Shown: positions 16,592 to 25,329, numbered from the stretch's first letter. The stretch: DNA of 64,000 bases from an uncultured Eubacteriales bacterium (GCA_905207235.1 CAJLKN010000010.1:1-64000); one strand, 5' to 3'. The notes: generated by a model from the letters alone, not told the origin. Translations and numbers: made by a program.

Positions 16592-18082
16592 ATGAAAAAT
16601 AAAGTTGTTAAAAACTTTTTTGTCAGTATATTAAGCCAAGCTATAATTCTAATACTTGGCTTTGTAGTCCCGAGAATTATTTTAACCCATTATGGCTCTG
16701 ATATTAATGGGTTAATGAATACAATTACACAGATTTTCACATATATGGCTTTACTTGAAGCTGGCATTAGTCAAGCTTCAAGAAATGCTTTGTATAAACA
16801 TATAATTGATAATGATAATAATGAGATTTCTGTTGTAATGTCAGGATCTAGACGATATTATCGTAAAATCTCTTTAATATACTTAGCAGCTGTTGTAGCC
16901 TTATCGATAGTTTTACCTTTTATATTAAAAACAGAAATAAGTTATTGGACAATTTTCTTTTTTGTAATATTTGAAGGCTTGACTAGTGTAGTTGCTTTCT
17001 ATTTCATAAACACATGGACGTGTTTCTTGATTGCCAGCGGTAAAAGTTATGTTACAAACCTGCTTTCATTATTGAACAAAATATTATGTTATGGCGTTCG
17101 TATTATCCTTGCTTTGTATAATATTAATATAGTCTTTATTCAGGTTGGTTATTTCATTGTATCATTAATTCAATTAGCAATTTATTATTTTTACATGAAA
17201 AAGATGTATAATTGGATTGATTATAATGCAGCTCCGAAAGGCTATAAATTGCCGGATAGAAACTCTTTTATTGTATCAGAAATTGCGTGGGCAATATTTT
17301 CGTCAACCGATTTAATCATATTATCCGTATTTGTATCTACATCATTAGCAAGCGTGTATTCAATATATAATATGGTGTTTGTTGCATTAAACGGATTATT
17401 GAGTAGTCTTTATACCGCATTAAATTATAATTTAGGTCAGTCATACCATATTGATGCAAATAAATGTGCAAAAGTTTATGATACATTTAATAGTGTTTTT
17501 GTCGGTGGCATGACGATTTTTATGTGTACAGCTTACTGGCTTGTAATTCCTTTTGTACGTTTGTATACAGAAGGCGTTAACGATATAAATTATATCTATG
17601 TGGGGTTACCATTACTTTTTTGTCTTGTTCAGTTATTTTCTTGGGGTAGGATGTCTGGTGGTACATTGATTAATGCTGCGGGATATGCAAGAAAACTAAT
17701 AAAAATTAATGTCAGTGTAGCTATTATTAATATAGTATTGTCAATTATTTTAGTAAATTTTTTAAGTATTTTCGGAGTTCTATTAGCGACCGTTGTGGCA
17801 TTGCCAATAGAATTAATTTACTGTTGTTATTTTACCAACAAAAAGGTTTTGAACAGAAGTATATGGAAAACTGTAGCGATAATTAGTGCAAATTATATTA
17901 TTTTCGCCATTTCTGCAGTATGTTATGAATTTATAAATTTGGTAATTGATTCATATTTGATGTTTATTGGCTATGGTTTTTTGTTGTTTGTAATTTTCTT
18001 TGTAATAATTTTTATAATAAATTGCCTAATTAATAAAGATTTAATAAGTTTTATATTAAAAAGGTTTTTCAAAAAATATTAA
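16592..18082 (+). CDS. Polysaccharide flippase (Wzx-like, MOP superfamily)
   Basis: A 496-residue membrane protein with about 12-14 hydrophobic helices. The opening FVSILSQAIILILGFVVPRI and the YGSDINGLMNTITQ segment near 36 are typical of Wzx/RfbX exporters, as is the paired-half topology. It should move the lipid-linked repeat unit across the membrane for the polymerase encoded at 10886. It is the last gene of the polysaccharide locus. No clear terminator follows. Confidence 0.85.
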   Translation: MKNKVVKNFFVSILSQAIILILGFVVPRIILTHYGSDINGLMNTITQIFTYMALLEAGISQASRNALYKHIIDNDNNEISVVMSGSRRYYRKISLIYLAAVVALSIVLPFILKTEISYWTIFFFVIFEGLTSVVAFYFINTWTCFLIASGKSYVTNLLSLLNKILCYGVRIILALYNINIVFIQVGYFIVSLIQLAIYYFYMKKMYNWIDYNAAPKGYKLPDRNSFIVSEIAWAIFSSTDLIILSVFVSTSLASVYSIYNMVFVALNGLLSSLYTALNYNLGQSYHIDANKCAKVYDTFNSVFVGGMTIFMCTAYWLVIPFVRLYTEGVNDINYIYVGLPLLFCLVQLFSWGRMSGGTLINAAGYARKLIKINVSVAIINIVLSIILVNFLSIFGVLLATVVALPIELIYCCYFTNKKVLNRSIWKTVAIISANYIIFAISAVCYEFINLVIDSYLMFIGYGFLLFVIFFVIIFIINCLINKDLISFILKRFFKKY

Positions 18083-18476
18083 TTATTCTTTTAAAAATAA
18101 ATTTGGATTTGTGACATTAAAAATTCCAAATATTATTACAACGTAAAAATATGAATAAATATGAATAAAATAGAGATTAAATAATATTGAACATGGGGTC
18201 TTGAGAGTAGTATTAAACGATGAATGAGTAAGGATTATTGATGAAATTATCGACTTACAGATATTATAAACTTTAAAACTTTGGTTTTTAATAAGTTTTG
18301 GAAAGAACTATAAATAAGTCAAGTTTGGTTGTAATTAAAAATGTGTGAGAATAATTTTGTTAAATAATATTATACACCTCCCGAATTGTGCTTTTTCGGT
18401 GGCGTAGGGTAGCATAGCTCCTCGCGGACGTCAACGGCCGCAAAATCATTGCAGAAAATACCGATGGAAAGAGATT
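18083..18476. other. AT-rich intergenic stretch between polysaccharide locus and regulator
   Basis: No gene is supported. The first 290 bases are extremely AT-rich. At 18377-18404 there is an imperfect inverted copy of the regulator's leader (18622-18661). Further on a short open frame (DVNGRKIIAENTDGKRLRAG, stop at 18489) runs into a terminator hairpin and could be the tail of a lost gene. I cannot assign it. Confidence 0.4.
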
Positions 18477-18516
18477 AAGAGCCGGGTAAGGATTTTATTC
18501 TTTGCCTGGCTCTTTT
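18477..18516 (+). terminator. Terminator-like hairpin upstream of the sigma-like gene
   Basis: AAGAGCCGGGTAA pairs with TTGCCTGGCTCTT around an AT-rich loop, and a TTTT follows. A closely similar but perfect hairpin (22542-22575) stands at the same place before the decayed second copy of the regulator, so it belongs to the duplicated unit. Confidence 0.6.
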
Positions 18517-18570
18517 GTTGTTCTGAGAGCGATTTACGCGCAATAAGAGCAACGATTTTGACTTTGTCCC

Positions 18571-18661
18571 GTTGACTTCCGCACAAACATTTTAATTTTA
18601 AGATATTTACCGTCCTATGCTCCTCCGCCGGTTGCCCGAAAAAGGCAACACAATTCGGAGG
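18571..18661 (+). promoter_or_regulatory. Structured leader with sequestered ribosome site
   Basis: The sequence GTTGACTTCCGC (18571-18582) is shared with the second copy at 22630 and provides a -35-like TTGACT. Downstream, CCTCCG (18622-18627) pairs perfectly with the CGGAGG ribosome site (18656-18661), around an inner stem GTTGCC/GGCAAC (18631-18636, 18644-18649). The fold would hide the ribosome site. In the second copy the outer stem is kept with G-U pairs, which argues for a functional RNA structure. Confidence 0.6.
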
Positions 18662-18671
18662 AATAAATTCA

Positions 18672-19331
18672 TTGAAAATGTTAGTAACAAAACTGTCAAA
18701 CGGTAAGTACCGAAACGAAGGTGCGCTCTTTTCGGAGCCCATTTCAGACGACAACGTCAAATTAATGGGCGAGATGATTGCCCTGCAGGTTCTGCGCACC
18801 GCCAAAGCCTTTGATTATGAAGTCTCGGACAATCTGTACAGACAGCTTTTAGGAGACGTTCAGCATATGGGCGAAAGCAAATATATAATCTCGGACGTAT
18901 ATGACTATGCGCAACTTGCAATTTGCTTTTTACTTCAATACAGGGGCAGATATGCCTCAGAAAACTGCATTAAAGACCGAAGAGGAAACCTTATTTCCAT
19001 CAAGAAAGCGTGCTATCGCAAGATAGACAGCATACTCGGAATATACAGAAGAAATACGTCCAAGGACAAACAGATTGAGTTCAATCACAAGAAGTATGAA
19101 ATTGCTGATCCTCGCGACTGCTTTGATACAGACGAAGCAAACTACGACAAGGCGGACGCCTTACTTCAATCTTTACACCTAAGCGAAGGTGAGCTCGATA
19201 TGCTTAATTGCAGCATGAGCGGAATGACGCAATCGCAAGCTGCAGCTTTGCTCGGAATTACAATTTACGGAGTGCAACACAGAAAAATGCGCATACGAAA
19301 GAAGTACAATACCTATATAGGCGCTAGCTGA
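18672..19331 (+). CDS. Sigma-70-like regulator of a mobile element
   Basis: A 219-residue protein. The TTG at 18672 is chosen because it lies ten bases after CGGAGG and corresponds to ATG 22732 in the second copy. Residues about 160-215 form a sigma region 4-like helix-turn-helix (LHLSEGELDMLNCSMSGMTQ, then AAALLGITIYGVQHRKMRIR). The N-terminal half is helical and not recognised. Proteins of this kind occur in clostridial integrative elements, where they switch on element genes. A leader hairpin covers its ribosome site. An inactivated paralogue lies at 22732. Confidence 0.65.
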   Translation: MKMLVTKLSNGKYRNEGALFSEPISDDNVKLMGEMIALQVLRTAKAFDYEVSDNLYRQLLGDVQHMGESKYIISDVYDYAQLAICFLLQYRGRYASENCIKDRRGNLISIKKACYRKIDSILGIYRRNTSKDKQIEFNHKKYEIADPRDCFDTDEANYDKADALLQSLHLSEGELDMLNCSMSGMTQSQAAALLGITIYGVQHRKMRIRKKYNTYIGAS

Positions 19332-19352
19332 AATATTTTAATTACAAAAATA

Positions 19353-19380
19353 TAAGCCGTAGTCAGATGACTGCGGCTTA
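19353..19380 (+). terminator. Terminator after the sigma-like gene
   Basis: A 13-bp stem with one G-U pair (19353-19365 with 19368-19380) follows the stop codon by about 20 bases. The T-run is poor. Confidence 0.55.
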
Positions 19381-19549
19381 AATAATGCTACACAAAATTA
19401 AATTATCATTTAGTCATGCGAGTATTTCTATTAAAAAGAAGGAAAGAGAAAACTACACAATACGTATATCTAGACTTTGACATATTTTTATGTGTACTAC
19501 GAGAAGTTTTACAACAGATTTTGTTCTTAATTCAATATTAAGTAATAAC

Positions 19550-19578
19550 TTGCATTTGATATTGCCGTATGCTATACT
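19550..19578 (+). promoter_or_regulatory. Promoter of the BspA-like lipoprotein gene
   Basis: TTGCAT (19550-19555), 17 bp, TATACT (19573-19578) with an extended -10 TGC. Transcription would begin near 19585, giving a leader of about 160 nt. The rest of 19381-19746 holds no recognisable gene. Confidence 0.65.
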
Positions 19579-19746
19579 GTAAATGCCACTTAAATTTCAT
19601 TTCTTCTATATAATTGGCATTTCGTATCAATTCCCGGCAGAGTGAAAATTTGAGTGACATCAATCGGAGATATAGGTGCAGAGCGTGTCTTTGATTGAAT
19701 GCACCCTTTAATGTGCCCTGCTCGATAAAATTTCAGGATGGCAAAA

Positions 19747-22398
19747 ATGAAAAGAAAACTGTTGCTTTTGTTGCTCAGCGTATTTATGACCACTTGTTGT
19801 GCGCTCGGTTTTGCCGCATGCGGCGATGACAGCGAAAAAGAAGATCCCGTTCCCGTAGAAACTGTTTCGCAGATTGTGCAGCAGTACGGTGCACAGGTGA
19901 AAAACTTTTTCGTAAATGAAGTCATAGAAAAAACGTTGCCCGCTGAAACGTCCTTCGCTGCAGAAAACATGCTTGGCGCTACGGTCGATCTCGGCGATCC
20001 ACAGGCTACGGAATTGCAGTCCGTTAAAATTGTTTTGTTTTATGCAACCAATGCTGTTGACCGTGTTTACAGCGTCAAGGAAATTACTTTTACAGAGCCT
20101 GTTGCTTTATCTGCTATCGCAGGGTACAATTCTAATAGCACAAATTCTGTCAATACCACAGTTACGGAGTTATACGTCGATGATATGAATATCTTGGATT
20201 ATGCGTATAACAGCAACTCGCTTGCAGATGCAATACTTGAAAAGGTCGTGCAATCGGACGAAAATCCTGTTCAACTTACGTTAAAATATGTGGGACAACT
20301 TTATATTACATTAGGGGAAACAATGAAAGTATCCTTATGTAATAAGTATGAATTGTTTTATCAGACAGAAAAAACGGTAAAAAAATATAATCTTGCAATT
20401 AGACAACAGGATAGCGAAGAAGAAATCATAGAAAGTCTGAATGACGAAAAGAATTATAAACTTCTGGAAACCGAAGAAATTACGACATTGCAAACGCCGC
20501 TAATCATATCAGATTATCGGCAGGAAGATGAGAGCGATATCCCTGCAGCGGGAAACTTTATGACTTTCGAGCCGTACGGAAACGGCTATGCGGTAACAAA
20601 TTTGGACGAAAGGTACAGAGGCTCGGAAATAGAAATTCCCGCTTCTTATAATGGTATGCCCGTGGTGTGCGTAGGTTATAATGCATTCAATGGTTGCAGT
20701 TTACTTACGAGCGTATCCATTCCGGACAGCGTGACGGAAATAGAAGATTATGCATTCCACAGGTGCAGTTCACTGACGAGTGTTTCAATCGGTAGCGGCA
20801 TTACGAGCATTGCCATAAATGCATTTTACCTATGCGATTCGCTTGCAGAGATACATATTTCAGATATAGCAGCCTGGTGCGGAATCGATTTCGCAGATAC
20901 CCTGTTGTACGGTGTTAAACTGTATTTTAACAATAAACCTGTTACTGATCTCGTAATCCCCGAGGGCGTAACGAGTATCAGCGATTATGCTTTTGCAGGT
21001 TGCACTTCAATGACGAGTGTTACCATTCCCGACAGCGTTACAAGTATCGGCAGAGACGCTTTTTCAGATTGCCCTATAGAAACGGCAACCATTCCTTCCT
21101 TTGCAATAGATTTTATCCCGGCGAGCTCTCTTAAAACAGTTGTGATCACTAGCGGAGAAACTATTAGCGATTATGCCTTCTCCGGATGCCGCAGTTTGAC
21201 GGACGTCACTATCCCCGACAGCGTGACGAGCATAGGGAAGAGCGCATTTAAAAATTGTAGCGCGCTGAAAAGCATATCTATACCCGAGAACGTGAAGAGT
21301 ATCGGTGAGAGTGCGTTCGAGGGATGTGAAGCACTTGAAGGTGTGTATATTACTAATCTCGCAGCATGGTGTGGTATTACATTCAGCACTAATGACGATA
21401 ATTCTACCTGGAGCGATGTCTGGGCAAATCCACTGTATTTCGCAAAAAAATTATATTTAAACGGAGATCTTGTAACCGACCTCGTTATTCCCGATGGCGT
21501 AACGATCATCAATCCCAGAGCTTTTATGGATTGCGATTTCACAAGTATAACGATCCCCAATAGCGTGACAAGTATTGCCGGCAATAATTTTGGCACTATG
21601 TTCAAAAAAGCAGCCGTACCTACGCATATTTTGAAAAATATACTGCATGTAGATTTGGAAACAGTTGTGATCACTGGCGGAGATACTATTAGCGATTATG
21701 CCTTCTCCGGATGCATCGGTTTAACTGAAGTCACTTTACCCGACAGTGTGACAAGTATCGGAGAATATGCGTTTGAGGATTGCACCTCGCTTACAAGTAT
21801 AACACTCCCTGACAGCGTGACGACTATCAGCGTGAATGCGTTTACCGGATGCCTTTTGGAAGAGGCAAAGATTCCGGCAATTGCAATACCTGCTATGCCG
21901 AAATCATCTGTTAGAAATATAGAGGTTACAAGCGGAGAAATCGCGCAAAACGCATTTAATAAATTCAATGCTCTTTCCTCAGTAAAGATATCCGGAACAG
22001 TAGAAAAGATGGAGACTGGGGCGTTCAAATCGTGCTATTCGCTTAGAAATGTAACAATTGGCGGCCTTATAACAGCGATTCCCAACCAGGCGTTCGCGTA
22101 TTGCAGTGCGCTTTCATATGTAAGTATTTCCGATAATGTTGAAATTATCTCTTACGCTGCATTTAGTGGTTGCGTTGCCCTCGAGTCCGTAAGAATTGGC
22201 AGCGGGATAAAGGAAATCTATCTTGAGGCATTTAATAACTGTACGAAATTGATAAATATCACTTATAATGGAACCAAAGCAGAATGGAATGCAGTTCAAA
22301 AGAATGTCGGTATACAAGGCACATATATCATGAACTGGGATACAGATACCGGCAAGTACACCATTCATTGCACAGACGGAGATATAGCAAAAAGTTAA
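19747..22398 (+). CDS. Large BspA-type leucine-rich-repeat lipoprotein
   Basis: An 883-residue surface lipoprotein. I prefer ATG 19747 (AGGA about nine bases upstream) to 19738. The signal peptide has a Lys/Arg start, a leucine run and the lipobox LGFAAC; the Cys near residue 24 would be lipidated. A unique domain of about 250 residues (with VTELYVDDMNILDYAYN) precedes many LRR_5/BspA repeats such as AFAGCTSMTSVTIPDSVTSI, from about residue 290 to the end. Some repeats are interrupted by insertions (AAWCGI...). The family is common in gut and oral bacteria and binds host or microbial surfaces. It has its own promoter and lies between the two copies of the sigma-like unit, as cargo would. Confidence 0.9.
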   Translation: MKRKLLLLLLSVFMTTCCALGFAACGDDSEKEDPVPVETVSQIVQQYGAQVKNFFVNEVIEKTLPAETSFAAENMLGATVDLGDPQATELQSVKIVLFYATNAVDRVYSVKEITFTEPVALSAIAGYNSNSTNSVNTTVTELYVDDMNILDYAYNSNSLADAILEKVVQSDENPVQLTLKYVGQLYITLGETMKVSLCNKYELFYQTEKTVKKYNLAIRQQDSEEEIIESLNDEKNYKLLETEEITTLQTPLIISDYRQEDESDIPAAGNFMTFEPYGNGYAVTNLDERYRGSEIEIPASYNGMPVVCVGYNAFNGCSLLTSVSIPDSVTEIEDYAFHRCSSLTSVSIGSGITSIAINAFYLCDSLAEIHISDIAAWCGIDFADTLLYGVKLYFNNKPVTDLVIPEGVTSISDYAFAGCTSMTSVTIPDSVTSIGRDAFSDCPIETATIPSFAIDFIPASSLKTVVITSGETISDYAFSGCRSLTDVTIPDSVTSIGKSAFKNCSALKSISIPENVKSIGESAFEGCEALEGVYITNLAAWCGITFSTNDDNSTWSDVWANPLYFAKKLYLNGDLVTDLVIPDGVTIINPRAFMDCDFTSITIPNSVTSIAGNNFGTMFKKAAVPTHILKNILHVDLETVVITGGDTISDYAFSGCIGLTEVTLPDSVTSIGEYAFEDCTSLTSITLPDSVTTISVNAFTGCLLEEAKIPAIAIPAMPKSSVRNIEVTSGEIAQNAFNKFNALSSVKISGTVEKMETGAFKSCYSLRNVTIGGLITAIPNQAFAYCSALSYVSISDNVEIISYAAFSGCVALESVRIGSGIKEIYLEAFNNCTKLINITYNGTKAEWNAVQKNVGIQGTYIMNWDTDTGKYTIHCTDGDIAKS

Positions 22399-22541
22399 GC
22401 AATCGGACTATAACTTTAAAAATCGCTTCGCAAAGCACCGTTTTGTTATTTGTGAAAGGAACTGAAATCATACCGAAAGAACAATTTGGCACCACTTCAA
22501 TGGTTATAAAATTGTCGTTTGAAACAACTATAAAAAGTTTA
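22399..22541. other. Short intergenic stretch after the lipoprotein gene
   Basis: No gene or promoter seen. It leads to the terminator hairpin at 22542. Confidence 0.5.
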
Positions 22542-22580
22542 AGAGCCGAGCAAGGAATTTTCCTTGCTCGGCTCTATTTC
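22542..22580 (+). terminator. Strong terminator
   Basis: A perfect 16-bp stem (22542-22557 with 22560-22575) with a two-base gap is followed by ATTTCTG. It ends the lipoprotein transcript and matches the hairpin at 18477 in sequence and position relative to the regulator copy downstream. Confidence 0.8.
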
Positions 22581-22731
22581 TGTAATTAAGATATTTTGCG
22601 CGCCTAAAATGTAACGTTTTTTCTTTGTTCCGTTGACTTCCGCTAGCTTTATTATGAATATACGACATTTATCGTCTTATGTTTCTTCGCTCGGTGTCCC
22701 CCAAAGGCAAAATGATTCGGAGGATGTAAAA

Positions 22732-23100
22732 ATGGAAATGTTGGTAACAAAGTGCTCAAACGGAAAGTATAGGAATGAGGGGAATTGTTAGTAGAACCTA
22801 TCCTAAAAGAAATTGTCAAACTTACGGGCGAGAGATTGCTTTGCAGACCCTTCGTACTTTAAAGAAGTGTGATTGGAAAATCGATCAGTATTATATATAT
22901 TTAATTAAAGGCCTGATCATATGGGTGATGTCGATTATAATGAGTTGGACGTTCTGGACGAAGATATGCTCTGCCACATGGGCGACGAAGAATACGGCTT
23001 CAAATACATACTTTCAGATAATTTCACCTGCATTTGCGAGGGAGAAATTATGGGTAAGGTCAGCTCCGAAGTGATTGACAGAATGCCAAGGGCGAACTGA
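22732..23100 (+). pseudogene. Decayed second copy of the sigma-like regulator
   Basis: After CGGAGGA, ATG 22732 opens MEMLVTKCSNGKYRNEG, nearly the same as MKMLVTKLSNGKYRNEG of the intact gene at 18672. The frame is then broken. Shifted frames continue with LLVEPI, VKLTGE and IALQTLRTLKKCDW, matching ALFSEPI, VKLMGE and IALQVLRTAKAFDY of the intact copy. The helix-turn-helix part is gone. A 59-residue open frame at 22921-23100 (MGDVDYNELDVLDEDM ... EVIDRMPRAN) follows. It includes HMGDEEYGFKYILSD, faintly like HMGESKYIISD of the intact gene, and may be part of the same ruin or a separate remnant. Confidence 0.75.
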
Positions 23101-23106
23101 ATTTAA

Positions 23107-23258
23107 TTTGTCTTTCTCGCGGAGAGTGTAAACGCAACCGCTCCGCCCGTCAAGGGTAAAATGCATTGCCTTGCGGCAACCCTTGACGGGCGGCAACAGA
23201 AGGAAACAATGGGCGGAACAATGCGTTTCCGTTTACTTTTTCTCCGTCGAAAGACAAA
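23107..23258. repeat. 152-bp fold-back element (MITE-like or structured RNA)
   Basis: The outer ends TTTGTCTTTC (23107-23116) and GAAAGACAAA (23249-23258) are perfect inverted repeats and continue as an imperfect stem (GCGGAGAGTGTAAACG with CGTTTACTTTTTCTCCG). In the middle a perfect 15-bp stem (23143-23157 with 23179-23193) encloses 21 bases. A third small stem, GGAAAC/GTTTCC, lies at 23202-23230. No coding frame fits. It separates the regulator ruin from the recombinase operon. Confidence 0.65.
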
Positions 23259-23390
23259 AAATTAATGGTTAAGGAGGGAAAAATTTTAAATATGATAAAT
23301 AATGTAAAAACAAAGTCGTTCAGCTCGCCTTTAGGTGATAAATGTCGAAATATGGACATAAATTATACCGTTAATAAAGGAGGGCGAAAG

Positions 23391-23594
23391 TTGGACAAAC
23401 CAAAACTTAAATACAGATTTTTTAATTCAAACACGCCCGAAGAATTTGCAAAAGCGGTTTTGGCTGTATGTATAGAGGCAAACGCGAAGAAAGCCGAAAG
23501 AGCCATACAAAAGGAACTTGCAATTAGCATAGATGACGGTAAAATAGGAGAGGAAGATGAACATAGCGGCATATTGCAGAGTATCGACGGATAA
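23391..23594 (+). CDS. Small protein overlapping the serine recombinase gene
   Basis: A 67-residue protein read from TTG 23391, seven bases after GGAGGG. The frame is open upstream to 23265, so a longer form is possible. It is a charged helical protein (LKYRFFNSNTPEEFAKAVLA, then KKAERAIQKELA). Its last 38 bases overlap the start of the recombinase gene, suggesting translational coupling. I do not recognise the family. A directionality or regulatory partner for the recombinase is possible. Confidence 0.55.
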   Translation: MDKPKLKYRFFNSNTPEEFAKAVLAVCIEANAKKAERAIQKELAISIDDGKIGEEDEHSGILQSIDG

Positions 23595-25137
23595 AACCGA
23601 CCAGCTCAACAGTTTAGAGACGCAGAAGAAATTCTTTGCCGAGTACACCAAGCGCACGGGCGATACGCTCGTAAAGCTGTACGCCGACGAAGGTCTTTCG
23701 GGCACGAAAATCAAAAACCGCAAACAGTTTTTAAAGATGATGTCGGATGCCGAACTGGGGCTCTTCGATATGGTCGTAGTAAAGGATATTTCGCGCTTTG
23801 CGCGAAATACCGTCGACCTTCTGCAAAATATCAGAAAGTTGAAAGCTCTCGGCATTGAAACACAGTTTTTGACCGCCAACATGACGAGCATGGGCAACAG
23901 CGAATTCGTGCTTACCATTTTCGGAGCGCTCGCGCAGGAGGAGAGCGCAAACACCTCCAAGCGTGTAAAGTTCGGTAAAAAGGTCAACGCCGAAAAAGGC
24001 AGAGTGCCCAACCTCGTCTATGGCTACGACAAAACCTGCGGCGATTACTTCAATTTGAAAATAAATGAAGAGGAAGCCCCAATCGTCAAAGAGATTTTTA
24101 CAAAGTACACCCAAGAGCTTTGCGGTACTACCAAGATTGCAATGGAGCTTAACGCGCGGGGACTAAAAACCAAGCGCGGCTGTGCGTGGACCTCTAAAGC
24201 TGTCGTAAGAATACTTTCAAACGAACTGTATATCGGCAAAATAATCAACGGAAAACAGGAAGTCAAGGATTTCCTTACAGGTAAGCGCATTGACAGGGAC
24301 AGTGCAGACTGGTTTGTAACAGCAAAGCCGGAACTGAAAATTATCGATGAAGAGCTTTTTAAAAGTGCGCAAAAGCTCATTAAAGAGCGCGGACAGGCTT
24401 TCAAGTTGGACAATGCACGCCACAGCAACAGATACATATTTTCAACTTTAATCCGCTGCAAGGATTGCGGTTGGTCGTTCAGAAGAATTGAAAGGACTTT
24501 CAAAAATACCTATGTCAGGTGGGCTTGTTCGTGTCGCAACGGCAGGGGCGTCAAAAGCTGCATCAATTCTATCGTAATAGACGAAAAGGAACTTTTGAAA
24601 GTCATTGCCGAATACTTCTCGGATATTTTAGCCGACCAGAAAAATGTAATAAAATATGTCGTCGAAGAATTTGAAAGGAGGTATAGGGCAAAGGACGAAA
24701 ACATAACCCGCCGCAAGCAGCTCTCATCCGAGCTCGAAAAGATAAAAAAGTCGCGTGAAAAGTACATGAATATGTACACGGACGAGCTGATCTCCCGCGA
24801 GGAACTTAAAGAGAAAATGGAAGGTTCGAAGGACAGAATGGAGAAAGTGGAGAAGAAGTTAAAGGTTGTTAGCGCGTACCTTTCACGCCACGAACAGCTC
24901 GGAGCCGTCCTAAAAAAGACCTTCCGTTCCATTTCAGATATCGTTGACGTCTCCGAAATGACCAACGCGCAGATGAAGAAAATAGTCGATTATATCGAAG
25001 TCGACCACGAGGGAAACGTCGATATTCACTTAAAACTTCTGACCGATCTGGGGCTGGATTGTGTTGTTCCCGTAACAGACGGCAATACACAAAGACGTTA
25101 CCGAGCGACTAGCTGCCATAGATGCAAAACTGTATAA
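23557..25137 (+). CDS. Large serine recombinase (integrase)
   Basis: A 526-residue large serine integrase. The N-terminal resolvase domain (1-145) has the nucleophile Ser in YCRVSTD near residue 10, LYADEGLSGTKIKNRKQF near 47 and VKDISRFARN near 75. The recombinase domain (about 160-270) and a zinc beta-ribbon (IRCKDCGWSF near 306, with WACSCRNG near 329) follow. A long coiled coil (about 375-450) completes the usual plan. It cuts and joins attachment sites without high homology and moves integrative elements. The last 17 codons overlap, in another frame, the tail of a different gene, suggesting that the end of the frame is at the integration junction. Confidence 0.92.
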   Translation: MNIAAYCRVSTDKTDQLNSLETQKKFFAEYTKRTGDTLVKLYADEGLSGTKIKNRKQFLKMMSDAELGLFDMVVVKDISRFARNTVDLLQNIRKLKALGIETQFLTANMTSMGNSEFVLTIFGALAQEESANTSKRVKFGKKVNAEKGRVPNLVYGYDKTCGDYFNLKINEEEAPIVKEIFTKYTQELCGTTKIAMELNARGLKTKRGCAWTSKAVVRILSNELYIGKIINGKQEVKDFLTGKRIDRDSADWFVTAKPELKIIDEELFKSAQKLIKERGQAFKLDNARHSNRYIFSTLIRCKDCGWSFRRIERTFKNTYVRWACSCRNGRGVKSCINSIVIDEKELLKVIAEYFSDILADQKNVIKYVVEEFERRYRAKDENITRRKQLSSELEKIKKSREKYMNMYTDELISREELKEKMEGSKDRMEKVEKKLKVVSAYLSRHEQLGAVLKKTFRSISDIVDVSEMTNAQMKKIVDYIEVDHEGNVDIHLKLLTDLGLDCVVPVTDGNTQRRYRATSCHRCKTV

Positions 25138-25243
25138 TGAGGTAAAAAAGGTACTTTCAAAAAATCTGTCCGAACGCCACATACGCGGCGGAATGGCGAC
25201 AAAAAATAAATACGAAAGCATAAAAAGACGCGCCGAAAAATAA
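25076..25243 (+). pseudogene. 3' remnant of an interrupted gene next to the integrase
   Basis: In the frame +1 to the recombinase a coding-like tail of about 55 residues runs from just after a TAA (25073-25075) to a TAA at 25241-25243. It includes DVTERLAAIDAKLYNEVKKV and RHIRGGMATKNKYESIKRR and has no start codon of its own near the beginning. It reads like the C-terminus of a gene whose front part was separated by integration of the element. I cannot name the gene. A chance open frame is the alternative. Confidence 0.5.
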
Positions 25244-25329
25244 TTATGTCGGGCGTTTTATATTTTTTTTAAGGGTAAAACGCGCAAAAATACTTAACAA
25301 TGCGCGCAAATATAAATTAAGAAAAAAAT

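Noticed and set aside
22284..22589. 101-codon frame overlapping the end of the lipoprotein gene
   Set aside because: It is out of frame with a certain gene for a third of its length, runs through the terminator hairpin and has no ribosome site.
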